Source: Franconibacter helveticus LMG 23732 (GTDB lineage: Bacteria > Pseudomonadota > Gammaproteobacteria > Enterobacterales > Enterobacteriaceae). Taken from it: a stretch of 64,000 nt of DNA. Both the position numbers and the translations under genes were made by a program. Each line of letters begins with the position of its first letter. Within the stretch, counting starts at the first letter, position 1. The notes beneath the pieces were generated by a model, which did no database searches, was not told where the DNA came from, and saw only the letters and a program-made list of their open reading frames with translations. Positions 8,303 through 19,537 of the stretch are shown here, piece after piece. The stretch is from positions 186,434-250,433 of the forward strand of contig NZ_AWFX01000054.1 of NCBI RefSeq assembly GCF_000463115.2, given 5' to 3'.

Positions 8303-9328
8303 TTAACGCCCCGCCTTATGCGCCTGCCAGCGCGCGTTCAGCGCTTCAAGCTGGTTGTGCGCTGTTTTCCAGCGCGTTGACGCCATTAACTCCTGACGCG
8401 TAAATGAACCTTTATGATACAAATTGGTAACACGTTCTGCTTTGATCGGCGACAGGTTATCCAGCACGCTTACCGCGCCTTTACGATTATTGCAGACGAG
8501 GATCATATCGCAACCTGCGTCCAGCGCGGCCTGCCCGCGTTCGGCATAACTTCCCATAATGGCTGCCCCTTCCATTGAAAGATCATCAGAGAAAATAACG
8601 CCATCAAAGCCAAGTTCTTTTCTGAGAACGGTTTTAAGCCAGTAAGGCGAACCGCTGGCAGGCCTTGGGTCTACGTCGCTGTAGATAACGTGCGCGGGCA
8701 TAACGGCATCCAGTATGTTGTAACTAATCAGCTCGCGGAAAATAGCCATATCGTGCTGGCGAATCACCTCAGCGGGTCTGTTATCGCGCGGCGTCTCTTT
8801 GTGCGAATCTGCGGTTACGGCGCCGTGCCCAGGAAAATGCTTGCCGGTGCTTTTCATTCCGCCTTCGCGCATTCCTTCAATAAAGGACACAGCGAGAGCG
8901 AGCGCTTTTTCAGGCTCGGCATGGAAGGCGCGCTCACCTATTGCTGCGCTGATGTGCCCGATATCCAGCACCGGCGCGAAGCTAATATCGATATCCATCG
9001 CTATCATTTCAGATGCCATCAGCCAGCCCGCTTCGCGGGCAAGCTCTGCCCCCTTTTCCAGCCCGAGCAGCGCGCCGTATGACTGCGCTGCGGGTAAAGC
9101 GGTAAAACCTTCGCGAAAACGCTGTACGCGGCCCCCTTCCTGATCAACCGCCACCACCAGATGGTTTCGTGAAGCGGCGCGGATTTGCCTTACCAGCTCG
9201 CGCAATTGCTCGGGATCGTGGTAGTTACGGGTAAAAAGGATGAGCCCCCCTACCAGAGGATGCTGAAGGATTTCACGCTCCTCGCCATCCAGCTCATAAC
9301 CTGCCACATCTAACATTACCGGACCCAC
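8303..9328 (-). CDS. nagZ: Beta-N-acetylhexosaminidase NagZ
   Basis: A cytosolic family 3 glycoside hydrolase that removes N-acetylglucosamine from anhydro-muropeptides during cell-wall recycling. The product also feeds the AmpR/AmpC signal in species that have it. I start it at a GTG (VGPVMLDV, 341 aa), matching the E. coli N-terminus; AGAGG lies 5 nt before it. The frame is open 43 codons further upstream, but that would run into thiK. Family motifs are KHFPGHG...ADSH and [11 protein letters not shown]. It follows thiK by 26 nt. Confidence 0.95.
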   Translation of the reverse strand: MGPVMLDVAGYELDGEEREILQHPLVGGLILFTRNYHDPEQLRELVRQIRAASRNHLVVAVDQEGGRVQRFREGFTALPAAQSYGALLGLEKGAELAREAGWLMASEMIAMDIDISFAPVLDIGHISAAIGERAFHAEPEKALALAVSFIEGMREGGMKSTGKHFPGHGAVTADSHKETPRDNRPAEVIRQHDMAIFRELISYNILDAVMPAHVIYSDVDPRPASGSPYWLKTVLRKELGFDGVIFSDDLSMEGAAIMGSYAERGQAALDAGCDMILVCNNRKGAVSVLDNLSPIKAERVTNLYHKGSFTRQELMASTRWKTAHNQLEALNARWQAHKAGR

Positions 9329-9354
9329 ATTGACCTCTCTTACATCCTGATAAG

Positions 9355-10170
9355 CTACCGCTGGCGCCACGCATCGTCCGCCAGCGCAATAAATTGTTGA
9401 TTCCCCGTTTCCCGCCAGCGCAACTCGTACCATCCGGCCAGAAGCAGCCTGACCCAAGGCCGCCAGCGCTTTACCTGGCGTTGCAGCGCGGTCGCGTTAA
9501 GCTTTGCACGCGAAGCATAAGCGGCTACCAGCGCTTCGCGCTCGCGCTCTTCAAGCCAGACCGAGGCCAGCTCCAGCGCAATATCCCCATCGCCTGCATA
9601 TTCCCAGTCAATGAGCTTCAGGCCTGCCGGCTGATGCACCAGATTACCCGGATGAATATCCATATGCAGCGGCGCTAAGCGCAGCGGTTTCGGTTCACCC
9701 TGGCGCCGCACTGTTTTTAAGGCGCGCAACCAGCCCGGCGTTCTTCTGGCGGGATCACAAGCTTGCCAGTACCGCTCCAGTAAAGGAAGCATCTGGATAC
9801 GCCAGCCGAAACGAGGTTGATGATGCAGATGATACAGCAGAGAAGCGAGTTGCGGGACTGATGGCATCGTCGGTTTTATCGCACCGGGCAGATAGTCGAC
9901 CACAAGCCAGCCTTGAGCCAGAAAGCAAGGCTTTGGCGCAAGGCTTGCGGGCATGCGCCGCAATGCCCTGTACTGCCGGGAAAAAGTGACGCCGCTTTGC
10001 GGGGTATCGCTTTGCGCACGAGCCACGAGTGTGTGATCGCCAAGCGCGACGCGGCAGGCGCCGCCGGATAACCCCTGAAGCTCAGATAAAACACCGGCGG
10101 CCGAAGCCGCCGGGAAATGTCGTGACAGGAGCAACTGCAACGCAGTTTTACTGGGTTTGTTGTACCGCAC
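9355..10170 (-). CDS. thiK: Thiamine kinase ThiK
   Basis: Phosphorylates thiamine to thiamine monophosphate in salvage. 271 aa, close to the E. coli length of 274. It is an aminoglycoside-phosphotransferase-like kinase with catalytic loop [11 protein letters not shown] and metal-binding segment [11 protein letters not shown]. The start is a GTG (VRYNKPSK) with AGGAAAAG just upstream, overlapping the end of lpoB by 23 nt, which implies translational coupling. The N-terminal region (about 10-60) is poorly conserved relative to E. coli. Confidence 0.9.
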   Translation of the reverse strand: MRYNKPSKTALQLLLSRHFPAASAAGVLSELQGLSGGACRVALGDHTLVARAQSDTPQSGVTFSRQYRALRRMPASLAPKPCFLAQGWLVVDYLPGAIKPTMPSVPQLASLLYHLHHQPRFGWRIQMLPLLERYWQACDPARRTPGWLRALKTVRRQGEPKPLRLAPLHMDIHPGNLVHQPAGLKLIDWEYAGDGDIALELASVWLEEREREALVAAYASRAKLNATALQRQVKRWRPWVRLLLAGWYELRWRETGNQQFIALADDAWRQR

Positions 10171-10807
10171 CTTTTCCTGACCAGATAATTTCGCCAGTCT
10201 GCACCAGCATGAGCTGCATTTGCAGCGTCGGCGAGCTAACGCTGCCGCTGGCGTTGCTGTAAAGCACATACTGAGCGCCCACATTGCGGGCGATGCCGAT
10301 CGCTTTACTGCGCGACCCCAGGCTATCCTGCGGCGAAAGCCCCAGTTGCTGTTTCGCTGTCGCCAGCTGCTGCGCGGATACCAGCGTAAACTTGTTGTTA
10401 TTGGCGAGCGCGCCGCGCAGGGCTTCGGTTGCGGCGGAGGTTTGCAGAGAGCCATTAGTACGGTTATTAACGCTATCTACCAGCAGCACGCTGCCTGCAT
10501 TCACCCCCTGGGCCTGCAACATCTTGCCGACCATCGGCTGCATAGCGCCACTCCAGTCGTATGTACGCACTTTTGGCTCAGCGGGCGCCGTTTCCTGCGG
10601 ATGCTCAATTGGGCCAGGCTGTGTCGGCACGCTTGGTACGGAAGGCACGGTCGGCACCGGTTGCGTTGGCGGCAACGGTTGGGTAGGTTGCTGAGGCGTC
10701 GGTTGCGCCTCTTCTACCGGCGCAGGCTGCTGCTCGCCGCGCATGATACACCCGGAAAGCAGCATGGCTATGATGCCAGGCAGCACATAGCGAGAGATTC
10801 TGATCAA
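10148..10807 (-). CDS. lpoB: Outer-membrane lipoprotein LpoB, activator of PBP1b
   Basis: An outer-membrane lipoprotein that reaches through peptidoglycan to stimulate PBP1b (MrcB). 219 aa. The lipobox LLSGC puts the lipidated Cys at 20. Residues about 27-75 are a long Pro/Gln/Thr-rich flexible linker, and the C-terminal domain (about 80-219) carries the conserved VDSVNNRTNGSL and SGKGAV segments. The start codon is TTG (IRISRYVL follows) with AGGGG 6 nt upstream. ycfL lies 10 nt upstream and thiK overlaps its 3' end. Confidence 0.94.
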   Translation of the reverse strand: MIRISRYVLPGIIAMLLSGCIMRGEQQPAPVEEAQPTPQQPTQPLPPTQPVPTVPSVPSVPTQPGPIEHPQETAPAEPKVRTYDWSGAMQPMVGKMLQAQGVNAGSVLLVDSVNNRTNGSLQTSAATEALRGALANNNKFTLVSAQQLATAKQQLGLSPQDSLGSRSKAIGIARNVGAQYVLYSNASGSVSSPTLQMQLMLVQTGEIIWSGKGAVQQTQ

Positions 10808-10817
10808 GTTTCACCCC

Positions 10818-11204
10818 TTACAGATAAATATAGAGACGCACCTTACGCGCGCCGATAAACGGCGAGCTGGCCGTGACGGTCACCTGCCCTGTGGCGGGCA
10901 CGATAATTGTTTTAGGTACTTCCAGCGGCTGTACTTCCAGTCCCTTTTCATCGTACCAGTAGAAACGATAATGAACGGCGACAGCGCTGCCTCTTTCATT
11001 GTAAATCGTTGACGAGGCCGTAGGCCGTCCTTCTGGCAGAGAAAAATCTGGTTTTTCCGCAGTGATGCCAGCGGCAAGGAGGCTGGACTCCATCACCAGC
11101 GCCTGTTTGTCGTTAACGGTAATCGCAGGGCGCGAACTGCACCCCACAACCGTTAACGTTGCCGCCAGTACCCATACAAGGCGAGAAAATGTCATCTCAG
11201 GCAT
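10818..11204 (-). CDS. ycfL: YcfL lipoprotein
   Basis: A predicted lipoprotein of 128 aa with a hydrophobic leader and lipobox VVGC (Cys22). The body matches E. coli Ycf[11 protein letters not shown], then YNERG...VHYRFYWYD and the terminal KVRLYIYL. Function is unknown; it lies in the hinT-lpoB operon and overlaps the hinT stop by 8 nt. An alternative start three codons in (MTFSRL) is possible, and neither has a strong ribosome binding site, as expected for a coupled gene. Confidence 0.88.
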   Translation of the reverse strand: MPEMTFSRLVWVLAATLTVVGCSSRPAITVNDKQALVMESSLLAAGITAEKPDFSLPEGRPTASSTIYNERGSAVAVHYRFYWYDEKGLEVQPLEVPKTIIVPATGQVTVTASSPFIGARKVRLYIYL

Positions 11205-11556
11205 CCCGGCGAGTAAGCATCGGTCCTAACGGACGCCCTCCAACCAGATGCATATGGATGTGGTACACCTCTTGCCCGCCGTGACGGTTGCAATTCATGA
11301 TAAGGCGGTAGCCATCCTCAGCGATGCCCTCCTGACGCGCGATTTTCGCGGCCACTGTGAACATCCGGCCCAGCGCCTGTTCGTGCGCTTCCGTGACGTC
11401 ATTTACAGTGGGAATAAGGAGATTGGGAACGATAAGAATATGGGTGGGCGCCTGCGGCGAAATATCCCGAAACGCGGTAACCAGCTCATCCTGCCAGACG
11501 ATATCGGAAGGGATTTCCCGACGAATAATTTTACTAAAAATGGTTTCTTCGGCCAT
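11197..11556 (-). CDS. hinT: Purine nucleoside phosphoramidase HinT
   Basis: A histidine-triad hydrolase acting on adenosine 5'-phosphoramidates. I start at MAEETIF (119 aa, as in E. coli), with AAGGA 7 nt upstream; an ATG six codons earlier lacks a good site. The HIT motif is H99-I-H101-M-H103, with His101 the expected nucleophile, followed by [10 protein letters not shown]. It is the first gene of the hinT-ycfL-lpoB-thiK-nagZ-ycfP run. Confidence 0.96.
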   Translation of the reverse strand: MAEETIFSKIIRREIPSDIVWQDELVTAFRDISPQAPTHILIVPNLLIPTVNDVTEAHEQALGRMFTVAAKIARQEGIAEDGYRLIMNCNRHGGQEVYHIHMHLVGGRPLGPMLTRRDA

Positions 11557-11660
11557 GACGCAATCCTTCAACATTAACCTGTGAAGGGAGTATGAGCGAG
11601 ATATTCCTTATCTTTCAACCTCAACGGGCGTTTTCTTTTTTAACTGCTGCCCTTTAAAAC

Positions 11661-11690
11661 AAAAAAAGGAGGCTTTCGCCTCCTTTTGTC
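11661..11690 (-). terminator. Terminator of ptsG
   Basis: AAAAGGAGGC (11664-11673) pairs with its complement (11678-11687). On the minus strand the loop is GAAA and a long T-run follows. The region 11557-11660 upstream of hinT holds no gene. Confidence 0.92.
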
Positions 11691-11703
11691 TCCCCACATA
11701 GCG

Positions 11704-13137
11704 TTAGCTATTGCGGATGTAATCATCCATTTCAGTTTTCAGGTTATCGGACTTGGTGCCGAAAATCGCCTGAACGCCTGAACCTGCAACCACGACACCT
11801 GCCGCGCCCAGTTTCTTCAGGCCAGCCTGGTCAACTTTTGCGACATCAGCCACGCTAACACGCAGACGAGTAATGCAGGCGTCCAGGTTCGTGATGTTCT
11901 CTTTACCACCGAAAGCGGCCACCAGCGCAGGCGCCATTTCGCTGGTCGCGCCAGCTTTAGCGTCTTCGGTCGCGTCTTCACGGCCCGGCGTTTTCAGATC
12001 AAGCGCTTTGATCATCACGCGGAACACGGTGTAGTAAATCGCCGCATAGCACAGGCCAACAATCGGGAACAACCACAGCTTGCTGCCGTTACCGCTCAGC
12101 ACGATGAAGTCGATAAGACCGTGCGAGAAGCTGGTGCCGTCACGCATACCCAGAAGGATACAGATCGGGAACGCCAGGCCAGCCAGAACCGCGTGGATAG
12201 CGTACAGAACCGGCGCAACGAACATGAAGGAGAACTCGATCGGCTCAGTGATACCGGTCAGGAACGAAGTCAGCGCAGCGGAGATCATGATGCCGCCCAC
12301 TTTCGCGCGGTTCTCTGGTTTAGCAGAGTGCCAGATAGCGATAGCAGCAGCCGGCAGGCCATACATTTTGAACAGGAAGCCGCCAGACAGTTTGCCCGCA
12401 GTCGGGTCGCCTGCCATGTAGCGCGGGATATCGCCGTGGAAAACCTGACCAGCCGCGTTGGTGAATTCGCCGATTTGCATCTGGAAAGGTACGTTCCAGA
12501 TGTGGTGCAGACCAAACGGCACCAGGCAACGTTCGATAAAGCCATAAATGCCAAAGGCAACGACCGGGTTCTGGTAAGCAGCCCACTGCGAGAAGGTCTG
12601 AATGGCAGAGCCAATCGGCGGCCAAATAAAGGAGAGAATGACGCCGAAAATAATAGCAGTCAGACCAGAGATGATCGGCACAAAACGCTTGCCAGCAAAG
12701 AAGCCCAGATACTCAGGAAGCTTGATGCGATAGAAGCGGTTGAACATATAGGCCGCGATTGCGCCCGCGATGATGCCGCCGAGAACCCCGGTGTCCGCGA
12801 GGTGTTTGGCCGCAATCTCTTCAGCAGGCAGATGGAGCACCAGCGGCGCGACCACAGCCATGGTTTTAACCATGATGCCGTAAGCAACGACCGCAGCCAG
12901 ACCGGATACGCCGTCGTTATTGGTGAAGCCCAGCGCTACGCCGATGGCGAAAATCAGCGGCATGTTGGCGAAAACAGAACCGCCCGCTTCTGCCATGACA
13001 TGAGAAACCACTGCCGGCAGCCAGCTGAAGTTTGCGGAACCGACGCCCAGCAGGATACCTGCTATAGGCAGTACGGATACCGGCAGCATCAGCGATTTAC
13101 CTACCTTTTGCAGGTTAGCAAATGCATTCTTAAACAT
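11704..13137 (-). CDS. ptsG: PTS glucose-specific EIIBC component PtsG
   Basis: The inner-membrane glucose permease of the phosphotransferase system; it imports glucose and phosphorylates it to glucose 6-phosphate using EIIA(Glc). 477 aa, the same as E. coli. The EIIC membrane domain occupies about 1-385 with many transmembrane helices. A linker leads to the EIIB domain with the phosphorylated Cys421 in [11 protein letters not shown]. The leader keeps the E. coli elements: a CRP-like site, an Mlc-like site and the SgrS pairing segment. A GAAA-loop terminator follows. Confidence 0.98.
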   Translation of the reverse strand: MFKNAFANLQKVGKSLMLPVSVLPIAGILLGVGSANFSWLPAVVSHVMAEAGGSVFANMPLIFAIGVALGFTNNDGVSGLAAVVAYGIMVKTMAVVAPLVLHLPAEEIAAKHLADTGVLGGIIAGAIAAYMFNRFYRIKLPEYLGFFAGKRFVPIISGLTAIIFGVILSFIWPPIGSAIQTFSQWAAYQNPVVAFGIYGFIERCLVPFGLHHIWNVPFQMQIGEFTNAAGQVFHGDIPRYMAGDPTAGKLSGGFLFKMYGLPAAAIAIWHSAKPENRAKVGGIMISAALTSFLTGITEPIEFSFMFVAPVLYAIHAVLAGLAFPICILLGMRDGTSFSHGLIDFIVLSGNGSKLWLFPIVGLCYAAIYYTVFRVMIKALDLKTPGREDATEDAKAGATSEMAPALVAAFGGKENITNLDACITRLRVSVADVAKVDQAGLKKLGAAGVVVAGSGVQAIFGTKSDNLKTEMDDYIRNS

Positions 13138-13140
13138 AAT

Positions 13141-13165
13141 TGAGAGTGCTCCTGAGTATTTGTGC
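13141..13165 (-). promoter_or_regulatory. SgrS pairing region and ribosome binding site of ptsG
   Basis: On the minus strand the segment just before the ATG contains ATACTCAG (plus 13152-13159) and GGAGCACTCTCAATT, the same as the E. coli ptsG leader where the small RNA SgrS pairs and blocks translation. That SgrS acts here is inferred; its gene is not in the window. Confidence 0.65.
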
Positions 13166-13237
13166 TTTTATACGCGATTCACGCATGAGCCTGAGGGGAG
13201 AACCAGGCCATAAACAGGGCATCTGAGCGCCCTTTTA

Positions 13238-13290
13238 TTTATTACGCAGAGTAAAATAAATCACTCAATGGTTGTTTGACCGTTATCACG
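13238..13290 (-). promoter_or_regulatory. ptsG upstream control region (Mlc-like and CRP-like sites)
   Basis: A CRP-like site, CGTGATAACGGTCAAA on the minus strand, lies at plus 13275-13290. An Mlc-like AT-rich imperfect palindrome lies at 13238-13261 (ATTTATTAC...GTAAAATAAAT). Both correspond to positions in the E. coli ptsG promoter, so cAMP-CRP activation and Mlc repression are expected. Confidence 0.6.
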
Positions 13291-13339
13291 TTTCGGAAAA
13301 TGGTCGAGTGAAAACTTGCATATCTTTACATTAATCGTG

Positions 13340-13387
13340 TCTGGATGTGTCCAGATGTGCTTTCACCGCCCTTTTCTGGGCGGTGAA
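13340..13387 (-). terminator. Hairpin pair after tatD
   Basis: TTCACCGCCC (13362-13371) pairs with GGGCGGTGAA (13378-13387). A second small hairpin TCTGGA/TCCAGA sits at 13340-13355. They lie 51 nt after tatD and upstream of the ptsG promoter. There is no T-run, so their role as a terminator of the tatD operon is only suggested. Confidence 0.45.
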
Positions 13388-13437
13388 CTTTACTCGGTTT
13401 ACCTATTAATTACGAGCTTTAAAATAACTGCTCATTT

Positions 13438-14232
13438 TCAGGCAGAGTGCAGGCGGGCAGCGTCGATATGAAACAGTTTAGAGAAATTTTGCGTAGTGGC
13501 TTGCGCCAGCTCATCGACGGAAACGCCTTTCAAAACAGCCATATACTCTGCGACGTCCCTGACAAGCGCGGGTTGGTTCTCTTTACCCCGGTGCGGTACG
13601 GGAGCAAGATAAGGTGAATCGGTTTCGACCAGTAAGCGATCCAGCGGGACATATCGCGCCGCTTCGCGCAGCTGTTCCGCGTTGCGAAAAGTCACAATCC
13701 CGGAAAACGAAATATAAAAGCCAAGATCAAGCAGCTTACCCGCCGTTTCGCGGTCCTCAGTAAAACAGTGTAGTACGCCTGAGCAGTCCATCACCTTTTC
13801 TTCACGCAGAATCGCCAGCGTGTCTTCACGCGCATCGCGGGTATGAACGATAACTGGCTTATTAAGCTCGCGGCCTATGCGTATATGGTTGCGAAACGAC
13901 GCCTGCTGGCGCGCCTTCGTTTCCGGCGTGTAAAAGTAATCCAGCCCGGTTTCGCCCATAGCGACCACGCCCGGCTCCGCGGCAAGCGCTCTCAGCATTT
14001 CCACCTCATATTCTTCATCCTGGTTCAAAGGGTGCACGCCGCAGGAAAAAACGACATTATTACGCTCCCCCACTAATTCCCGCATTGCCCGGTAACCCGG
14101 CAACGTCGTGGCGACGGCCAGGAAAAATTTCACATCTCTTGCCGCCGCTTTCGCCAGGACATCGTCTACATCTTTGTGCAGGGTTTCGTAATTCAGACCA
14201 TCGAGATGGCAGTGGGAGTCGACTAAAAACAT
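13438..14232 (-). CDS. ycfH: TatD-family metal-dependent hydrolase YcfH
   Basis: 264 aa, E. coli YcfH length. A TIM-barrel hydrolase of the TatD DNase family with metal ligands in DSHCHLDG at the N-terminus, GETGLDY in the middle and [10 protein letters not shown] near the C-terminus. Substrate is not established. I start at MFLVDSH, with GAGAG 5 nt upstream; the frame also allows MRDVMFLV four codons earlier. It lies 8 nt after holB at the end of the plsX-fab-holB block. Confidence 0.94.
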   Translation of the reverse strand: MFLVDSHCHLDGLNYETLHKDVDDVLAKAAARDVKFFLAVATTLPGYRAMRELVGERNNVVFSCGVHPLNQDEEYEVEMLRALAAEPGVVAMGETGLDYFYTPETKARQQASFRNHIRIGRELNKPVIVHTRDAREDTLAILREEKVMDCSGVLHCFTEDRETAGKLLDLGFYISFSGIVTFRNAEQLREAARYVPLDRLLVETDSPYLAPVPHRGKENQPALVRDVAEYMAVLKGVSVDELAQATTQNFSKLFHIDAARLHSA

Positions 14233-14240
14233 AACGTCTC

Positions 14241-15248
14241 TCAAATTGCAGAAGAAGGAAGTTGAGCTCCGGGGCGCTGATAACGCTCCCAGGTCAATAA
14301 CATTTCGCTTAGCAGCAGTTCGCGGTTAAGCCCTGCCACCGTTGCCAGTTGTTCGCGACAGTGAAAAATATCGTTTAGCATTGCCTGCAACACGGCGGCG
14401 GGCAGTTGACTGGCAAGCCCGGCGACCAGCGGCCGACTGTCGATGTTGGTCAGCCATTCCCCCGCTCCCTGCTGAAGCTTGCGCGCATCAACCAGCAGCG
14501 CGGCGAGCCAGAACAACCGCTGGTTAACCTGCTCATGATTAAGCACCGTCAGCAGTGAAAGCCAGTCGTGGTTATGCAATGTCTGGCTCAGTTTTTCATT
14601 CAGCGTATTACGCTGCTGCCACTGTTCGGGCTGTAATAACGCCAGCGCGGCGGCAGGGGCGCCGCTGCTTAAGCGCAGCGCGGCATTGTGCTCTTCGTCG
14701 GTCGCCGGAATTTCACGCGCAAGCCATGCCTGGGCATAACGAGTTTCAGGCGGGGCGAGATAAAAGTAAAAGCAGCGGCTTCGCAAGGTGGCCAGCAGTC
14801 GCTCAGGTTCACGGCAACCGAGAAAGAACCAGGTATTTTCGGGCGGCTCCTCCAGGGTTTTCAACAGCGCGTTGGCCGCCGCTTCCGTCAGTTGCGCTGC
14901 GTCCTTAAGCCAGACGACTTTAGCGCCGCCCTGGCGCGCATGATCGTAAAGCTTTTCGCTGATGGCGCGCACCGCATCAATGCCGAGCGTGGTTTTGCCT
15001 TTCTCCGGCTCAGCCACGTAGTAATCGGGATGCGTGCCCGCCTGCATAAGCTGGCAGCCGCGGCACTCGCCGCAGCTTTTCTGGCCTTGCGGGTTTTGGC
15101 ATAGCAACCAGCGATTAAGCGCATAAATCAGCGCGTCTTCGCCCATACCAGGAAGCGCATGTATTAATAATGCGTGGTGTCCCCGTCCGGCCTGATAAGC
15201 GGTAATTAATTGCTCAAAGGAAGGACGTAGCCAGGGATACCATTTCAT
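14241..15248 (-). CDS. holB: DNA polymerase III delta' subunit HolB
   Basis: Delta' is part of the clamp-loader complex that puts the beta sliding clamp on DNA. 335 aa. It has an AAA+ fold with a degenerate nucleotide site ([10 protein letters not shown]) and the zinc-binding cysteines C50, C59, C62 and C65, at the same positions as in E. coli, then a conserved LLKTLEEPP. The ATG overlaps the tmk stop by one base (TAATG), so translation is coupled. A start seven codons earlier lies inside tmk and is unlikely. Confidence 0.96.
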   Translation of the reverse strand: MKWYPWLRPSFEQLITAYQAGRGHHALLIHALPGMGEDALIYALNRWLLCQNPQGQKSCGECRGCQLMQAGTHPDYYVAEPEKGKTTLGIDAVRAISEKLYDHARQGGAKVVWLKDAAQLTEAAANALLKTLEEPPENTWFFLGCREPERLLATLRSRCFYFYLAPPETRYAQAWLAREIPATDEEHNAALRLSSGAPAAALALLQPEQWQQRNTLNEKLSQTLHNHDWLSLLTVLNHEQVNQRLFWLAALLVDARKLQQGAGEWLTNIDSRPLVAGLASQLPAAVLQAMLNDIFHCREQLATVAGLNRELLLSEMLLTWERYQRPGAQLPSSAI

Positions 15249-15886
15249 TACGCCTGCTCCTTCACCCACCGGGTAACCGTTTCGCGCACAGCGGACGTGA
15301 CCTGCTCCAGCGTCTGGCCGGCATTAATGGTTTTGATGCGGCTATCCGCGTCGGCCAGTTCGAGATAACGGGCGCGCGTGCGATTAAAAAATTCAAAAGA
15401 TTCTTGTTCAATACGATCAAGCTCACCGCGCGCTCGGGCGCGCTCCAGCCCGACGCGAGGATCGACATCCAGATAAAGCGTCAAATCCGGCGCGAAATCA
15501 CCCAAAACGGCATCGCGCAATGTGGTCAGCAGATGGCGATCAATGCCGCGTCCGCCGCCCTGGTAGGCCTGAGTAGAGAGATCGTGGCGATCGCCAATCA
15601 CCCATGCGCCCCGCGCCAGCGCCGGCTTAATCACCGTTTCCACCAGCTGTACGCGCGCTGCATAAAACATCAGCAGCTCGGCTTTATCAGTGATGACTTC
15701 ATCGCCAACCGATTTAATATCCAGAATCAGGCTTCGCAGCTTTTCAGCCAGGATGGTGCCGCCTGGCTCGCGTGTAAAAATAATCTCTGTTACACCAAGC
15801 TCGCCGAGCGTTTCAACCACAATGTTTCGCGCCGTGGTTTTACCGGCTCCTTCCAGCCCCTCGATGACAATATATTTACTGCTCAT
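15248..15886 (-). CDS. tmk: Thymidylate kinase Tmk
   Basis: Phosphorylates dTMP to dTDP for DNA synthesis. 212 aa. The P-loop is GLEGAGKTT at 10-18, the DRHDLS motif lies in the middle and the LID region is Arg-rich ([11 protein letters not shown]). The start overlaps the 3' end of mltG by 11 nt and the stop overlaps holB by one base, so mltG, tmk and holB are tightly coupled. Confidence 0.97.
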   Translation of the reverse strand: MSSKYIVIEGLEGAGKTTARNIVVETLGELGVTEIIFTREPGGTILAEKLRSLILDIKSVGDEVITDKAELLMFYAARVQLVETVIKPALARGAWVIGDRHDLSTQAYQGGGRGIDRHLLTTLRDAVLGDFAPDLTLYLDVDPRVGLERARARGELDRIEQESFEFFNRTRARYLELADADSRIKTINAGQTLEQVTSAVRETVTRWVKEQA

Positions 15887-16898
15887 TTTTATCCTTTAGC
15901 ACTTTCAGATAATCCTGCACCGCCTTGTTGTGGCTGGCGAGATTGGTCGTAAAGGTATGTCCGCCTTTACCGTCTGCAACAAAGTAAAGGTATGGCGTTT
16001 TGGCCGGATGGGCTGCCGCTTTCAGTGAAGCCTCGCCTGGGATGGCGATAGGTCCTGGCGGCAACCCGTTGATAACATAGGTGTTATAGGGAGTCGGGGT
16101 TTCTAAATCGCTTCGTGACAGCTTGCCGTTATACTTTTCCCCCATTCCGTAAATCACGGTCGGGTCAGTTTGCAGGCGCATACCAACGCGCAGGCGGTTG
16201 ATAAACACTGAAGCAACCCGATCGCGCTCGCTTGCCACCGCCGTCTCTTTTTCAATAATAGAGGCCATGGTGACGAGCTGATTAGGATCTTTATAAGGAA
16301 GGTTTTCTACACGGCTCTGCCATACGGCGTCGACCACTTTCGCCATTTTCTGGTGAGCGCGTTTTAATATGGCGACGTCGCTGGTATTGGCAGTATAGAG
16401 CCAGGTATCGGGCCAGAACCAGCCTTCGATCCACTGCGGATTTTCGAGCTTAAGCGCCTCGGCTACAGCGGCATAGTCGTCAGATTTCAGCGTATGTTTG
16501 ATATAAGGCGCTTCACGCAGCTGTTTTAACCAGTCGCTCAGGCGCATGCCCTCGACAAAGCGCAGCGGAAACTGCGCCTCTTTGCCGCTTGCCAGCAGGG
16601 ATAACATTTCCCGAACGCTCATGCCTGGCGTAAAGCGGTAAGTGCCCGCTTTGAAATGGGAAAGTTCAGGCTCCACGCGTAATAACCACTGGAGAACTCG
16701 CGGGCGATTAATAACATGCTCATCATAAAGCTGTTGCCCCAGCGCCAGTCTGCCGGTGCCCGCTTTGAGGGTGAAAATCTTTTCTTCCTTAATGGTGATT
16801 TGGCTTTTCGCTAGCTGGCGCACTTTCCAGTACCCCACGCCCGCGGCTATCCCCAGAATAACCAGCAGCAAAATCACCAGGCGCAACAATTTTTTCAT
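15876..16898 (-). CDS. mltG: Endolytic murein transglycosylase MltG
   Basis: An inner-membrane lytic transglycosylase that cleaves nascent glycan strands and may set their length. 340 aa, the E. coli length. One transmembrane helix (about 5-22) is followed by a LysM-like region and the YceG catalytic domain with Glu218 in SIIEKET and the later TPYNTY and [11 protein letters not shown] segments. It lies 9 nt after pabC. Confidence 0.96.
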   Translation of the reverse strand: MKKLLRLVILLLVILGIAAGVGYWKVRQLAKSQITIKEEKIFTLKAGTGRLALGQQLYDEHVINRPRVLQWLLRVEPELSHFKAGTYRFTPGMSVREMLSLLASGKEAQFPLRFVEGMRLSDWLKQLREAPYIKHTLKSDDYAAVAEALKLENPQWIEGWFWPDTWLYTANTSDVAILKRAHQKMAKVVDAVWQSRVENLPYKDPNQLVTMASIIEKETAVASERDRVASVFINRLRVGMRLQTDPTVIYGMGEKYNGKLSRSDLETPTPYNTYVINGLPPGPIAIPGEASLKAAAHPAKTPYLYFVADGKGGHTFTTNLASHNKAVQDYLKVLKDKNEQ

Positions 16899-16907
16899 TA
16901 GATCAAC

Positions 16908-17708
16908 TTACTCACAGTGGGGAGCTAAAAACTCATATAACTCGCGTGACGCATAGGTTTTTTCTGCGACCTTACGCACGGGCGCAATGGGCAGCAGTGC
17001 GTTGCAGATAAGAAGCTCATCGGCATCATTTAGCGTATCTACCGTTTCGCGCACTTCTTGCGCATGCCAGCGAGAAGCCTGCAAACGCTGCAAAATCCGC
17101 TGACGCATAAGGCCATTCACGCCGGCCTGATCCACGTAAGGGGTGAACACCTGGTTTCCCTTGCGCCAGAATAAATTAGCCGCACAGCATTCCGTAAGCC
17201 ACCCTTCGCTGTCAAGCACCAGCGCCTCATGAGCGGTAGTCTGTTCAAGATGCGCGCGAATAAGCACCTGCTCCAGGCGGTTCAGATGCTTAATCCCGGC
17301 AAGCGCGGGGTTTCTGCCAAGCCTCACGGGGCTGAGCGCAAGCTCAATGCCTTCGCGTTGCCACCGCGAATAGAATTCAGGAAAGGCAGAGAGGGAAATG
17401 ATGCGGGAAGGCTCCTTGCAGCCAGCCATACTGTAACCGCGCCCGCCAGCGCCGCGCGTGAGAATTGCCTTCAACACAGCCAGTGGCTTCGCGTTAGCGA
17501 CTTTCGCCATCTCCTCTGCAAGGCGGTCCCAGTCGGGCTGGGGCATAGCCAGTCTTTGGCATCCCTGGCGTAAACGCTCCAGATGAGCTTCAGGCATTTG
17601 AATGTTGCCGTTTACGACGCGGGCGGTAGTGAAGCAACCGTCGCCAAACTGGACTGCGCGATCGTTTGCCGGCAGCGAATCCTGCCAGGTTCCATTAATC
17701 AAGAACAT
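16908..17708 (-). CDS. pabC: Aminodeoxychorismate lyase PabC
   Basis: A PLP enzyme that turns 4-amino-4-deoxychorismate into 4-aminobenzoate plus pyruvate, for folate. 266 aa, fold type IV (branched-chain aminotransferase-like). The PLP lysine is Lys140 in AGIKHLNRLEQ, and ECCAANLFW forms the phosphate-binding region. It sits between fabF and mltG; a terminator after fabF lies in the 108-nt gap, so part of its transcription may be separate. Confidence 0.95.
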   Translation of the reverse strand: MFLINGTWQDSLPANDRAVQFGDGCFTTARVVNGNIQMPEAHLERLRQGCQRLAMPQPDWDRLAEEMAKVANAKPLAVLKAILTRGAGGRGYSMAGCKEPSRIISLSAFPEFYSRWQREGIELALSPVRLGRNPALAGIKHLNRLEQVLIRAHLEQTTAHEALVLDSEGWLTECCAANLFWRKGNQVFTPYVDQAGVNGLMRQRILQRLQASRWHAQEVRETVDTLNDADELLICNALLPIAPVRKVAEKTYASRELYEFLAPHCE

Positions 17709-17780
17709 GTCGGCTCCTTAATCGGGTCGCCGGGTAGTGTGGCAGGATGACCAGAACGGAGCAAGCGGAGAACTCTCAGG

Positions 17781-17804
17781 AAAAAGGCCCGGATAACCGG
17801 GCCT
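17781..17804 (-). terminator. Terminator after fabF
   Basis: AGGCCCGG (17785-17792) pairs with CCGGGCCT (17797-17804) around a 4-nt loop; on the minus strand a TTTTT run follows. It is 13 nt past the fabF stop and may attenuate transcription into pabC. Confidence 0.85.
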
Positions 17805-17816
17805 CAAAAGCAGGAT

Positions 17817-19135
<1,319 letters not shown>

Positions 19136-19146
19136 GAGATGTTCAC

Positions 19147-19383
19147 TTACGCCTGGTGACCGTTGATGTAATCAATGGCAGCCTGAACGGTGGTGATTTT
19201 CTCAGCTTCTTCGTCCGGAATCTCAGTATCAAACTCTTCTTCCAGAGCCATTACCAGCTCAACGGTGTCAAGAGAATCAGCGCCCAGGTCTTCAACGAAG
19301 GAAGCATTGTTGGTAACTTCTTCCTGCTTAACGCCCAGCTGTTCGCCGATAATTTTCTTAACGCGTTCTTCGATAGTGCTCAT
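19147..19383 (-). CDS. acpP: Acyl carrier protein AcpP
   Basis: Carries growing acyl chains on phosphopantetheine for fatty acid, phospholipid and lipid A synthesis. 78 aa, very acidic, essentially the E. coli protein. The attachment serine is Ser37 (counting Met1) in GADSLDTVE. It has its own promoter (19429-19456) and terminator, consistent with very high expression. Confidence 0.99.
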
Positions 19384-19428
19384 ACTCTTAAATTTCCTAT
19401 CAAAACTCGCTTTCGCGATGGTTTTCGT

Positions 19429-19456
19429 AGTGTATAAAATGTTGAAAAAGATGCAA
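19429..19456 (-). promoter_or_regulatory. acpP promoter
   Basis: On the minus strand -35 TTGCAT (19456-19451), a 16-nt spacer and -10 TACACT (19434-19429). The neighbouring leader resembles the E. coli acpP promoter region. Confidence 0.6.
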
Positions 19457-19537
19457 CTAAATCCCGGCAGGTCTTACCACGATTTTACGCTATTTTGAGG
19501 GTTTTTGCCCTGATAACGCAAATAATTTTAATCGTGG

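Noticed and set aside
12121-13143. 340-codon open frame antisense to ptsG
   Set aside because: Charged shadow of a membrane protein with no plausible product.
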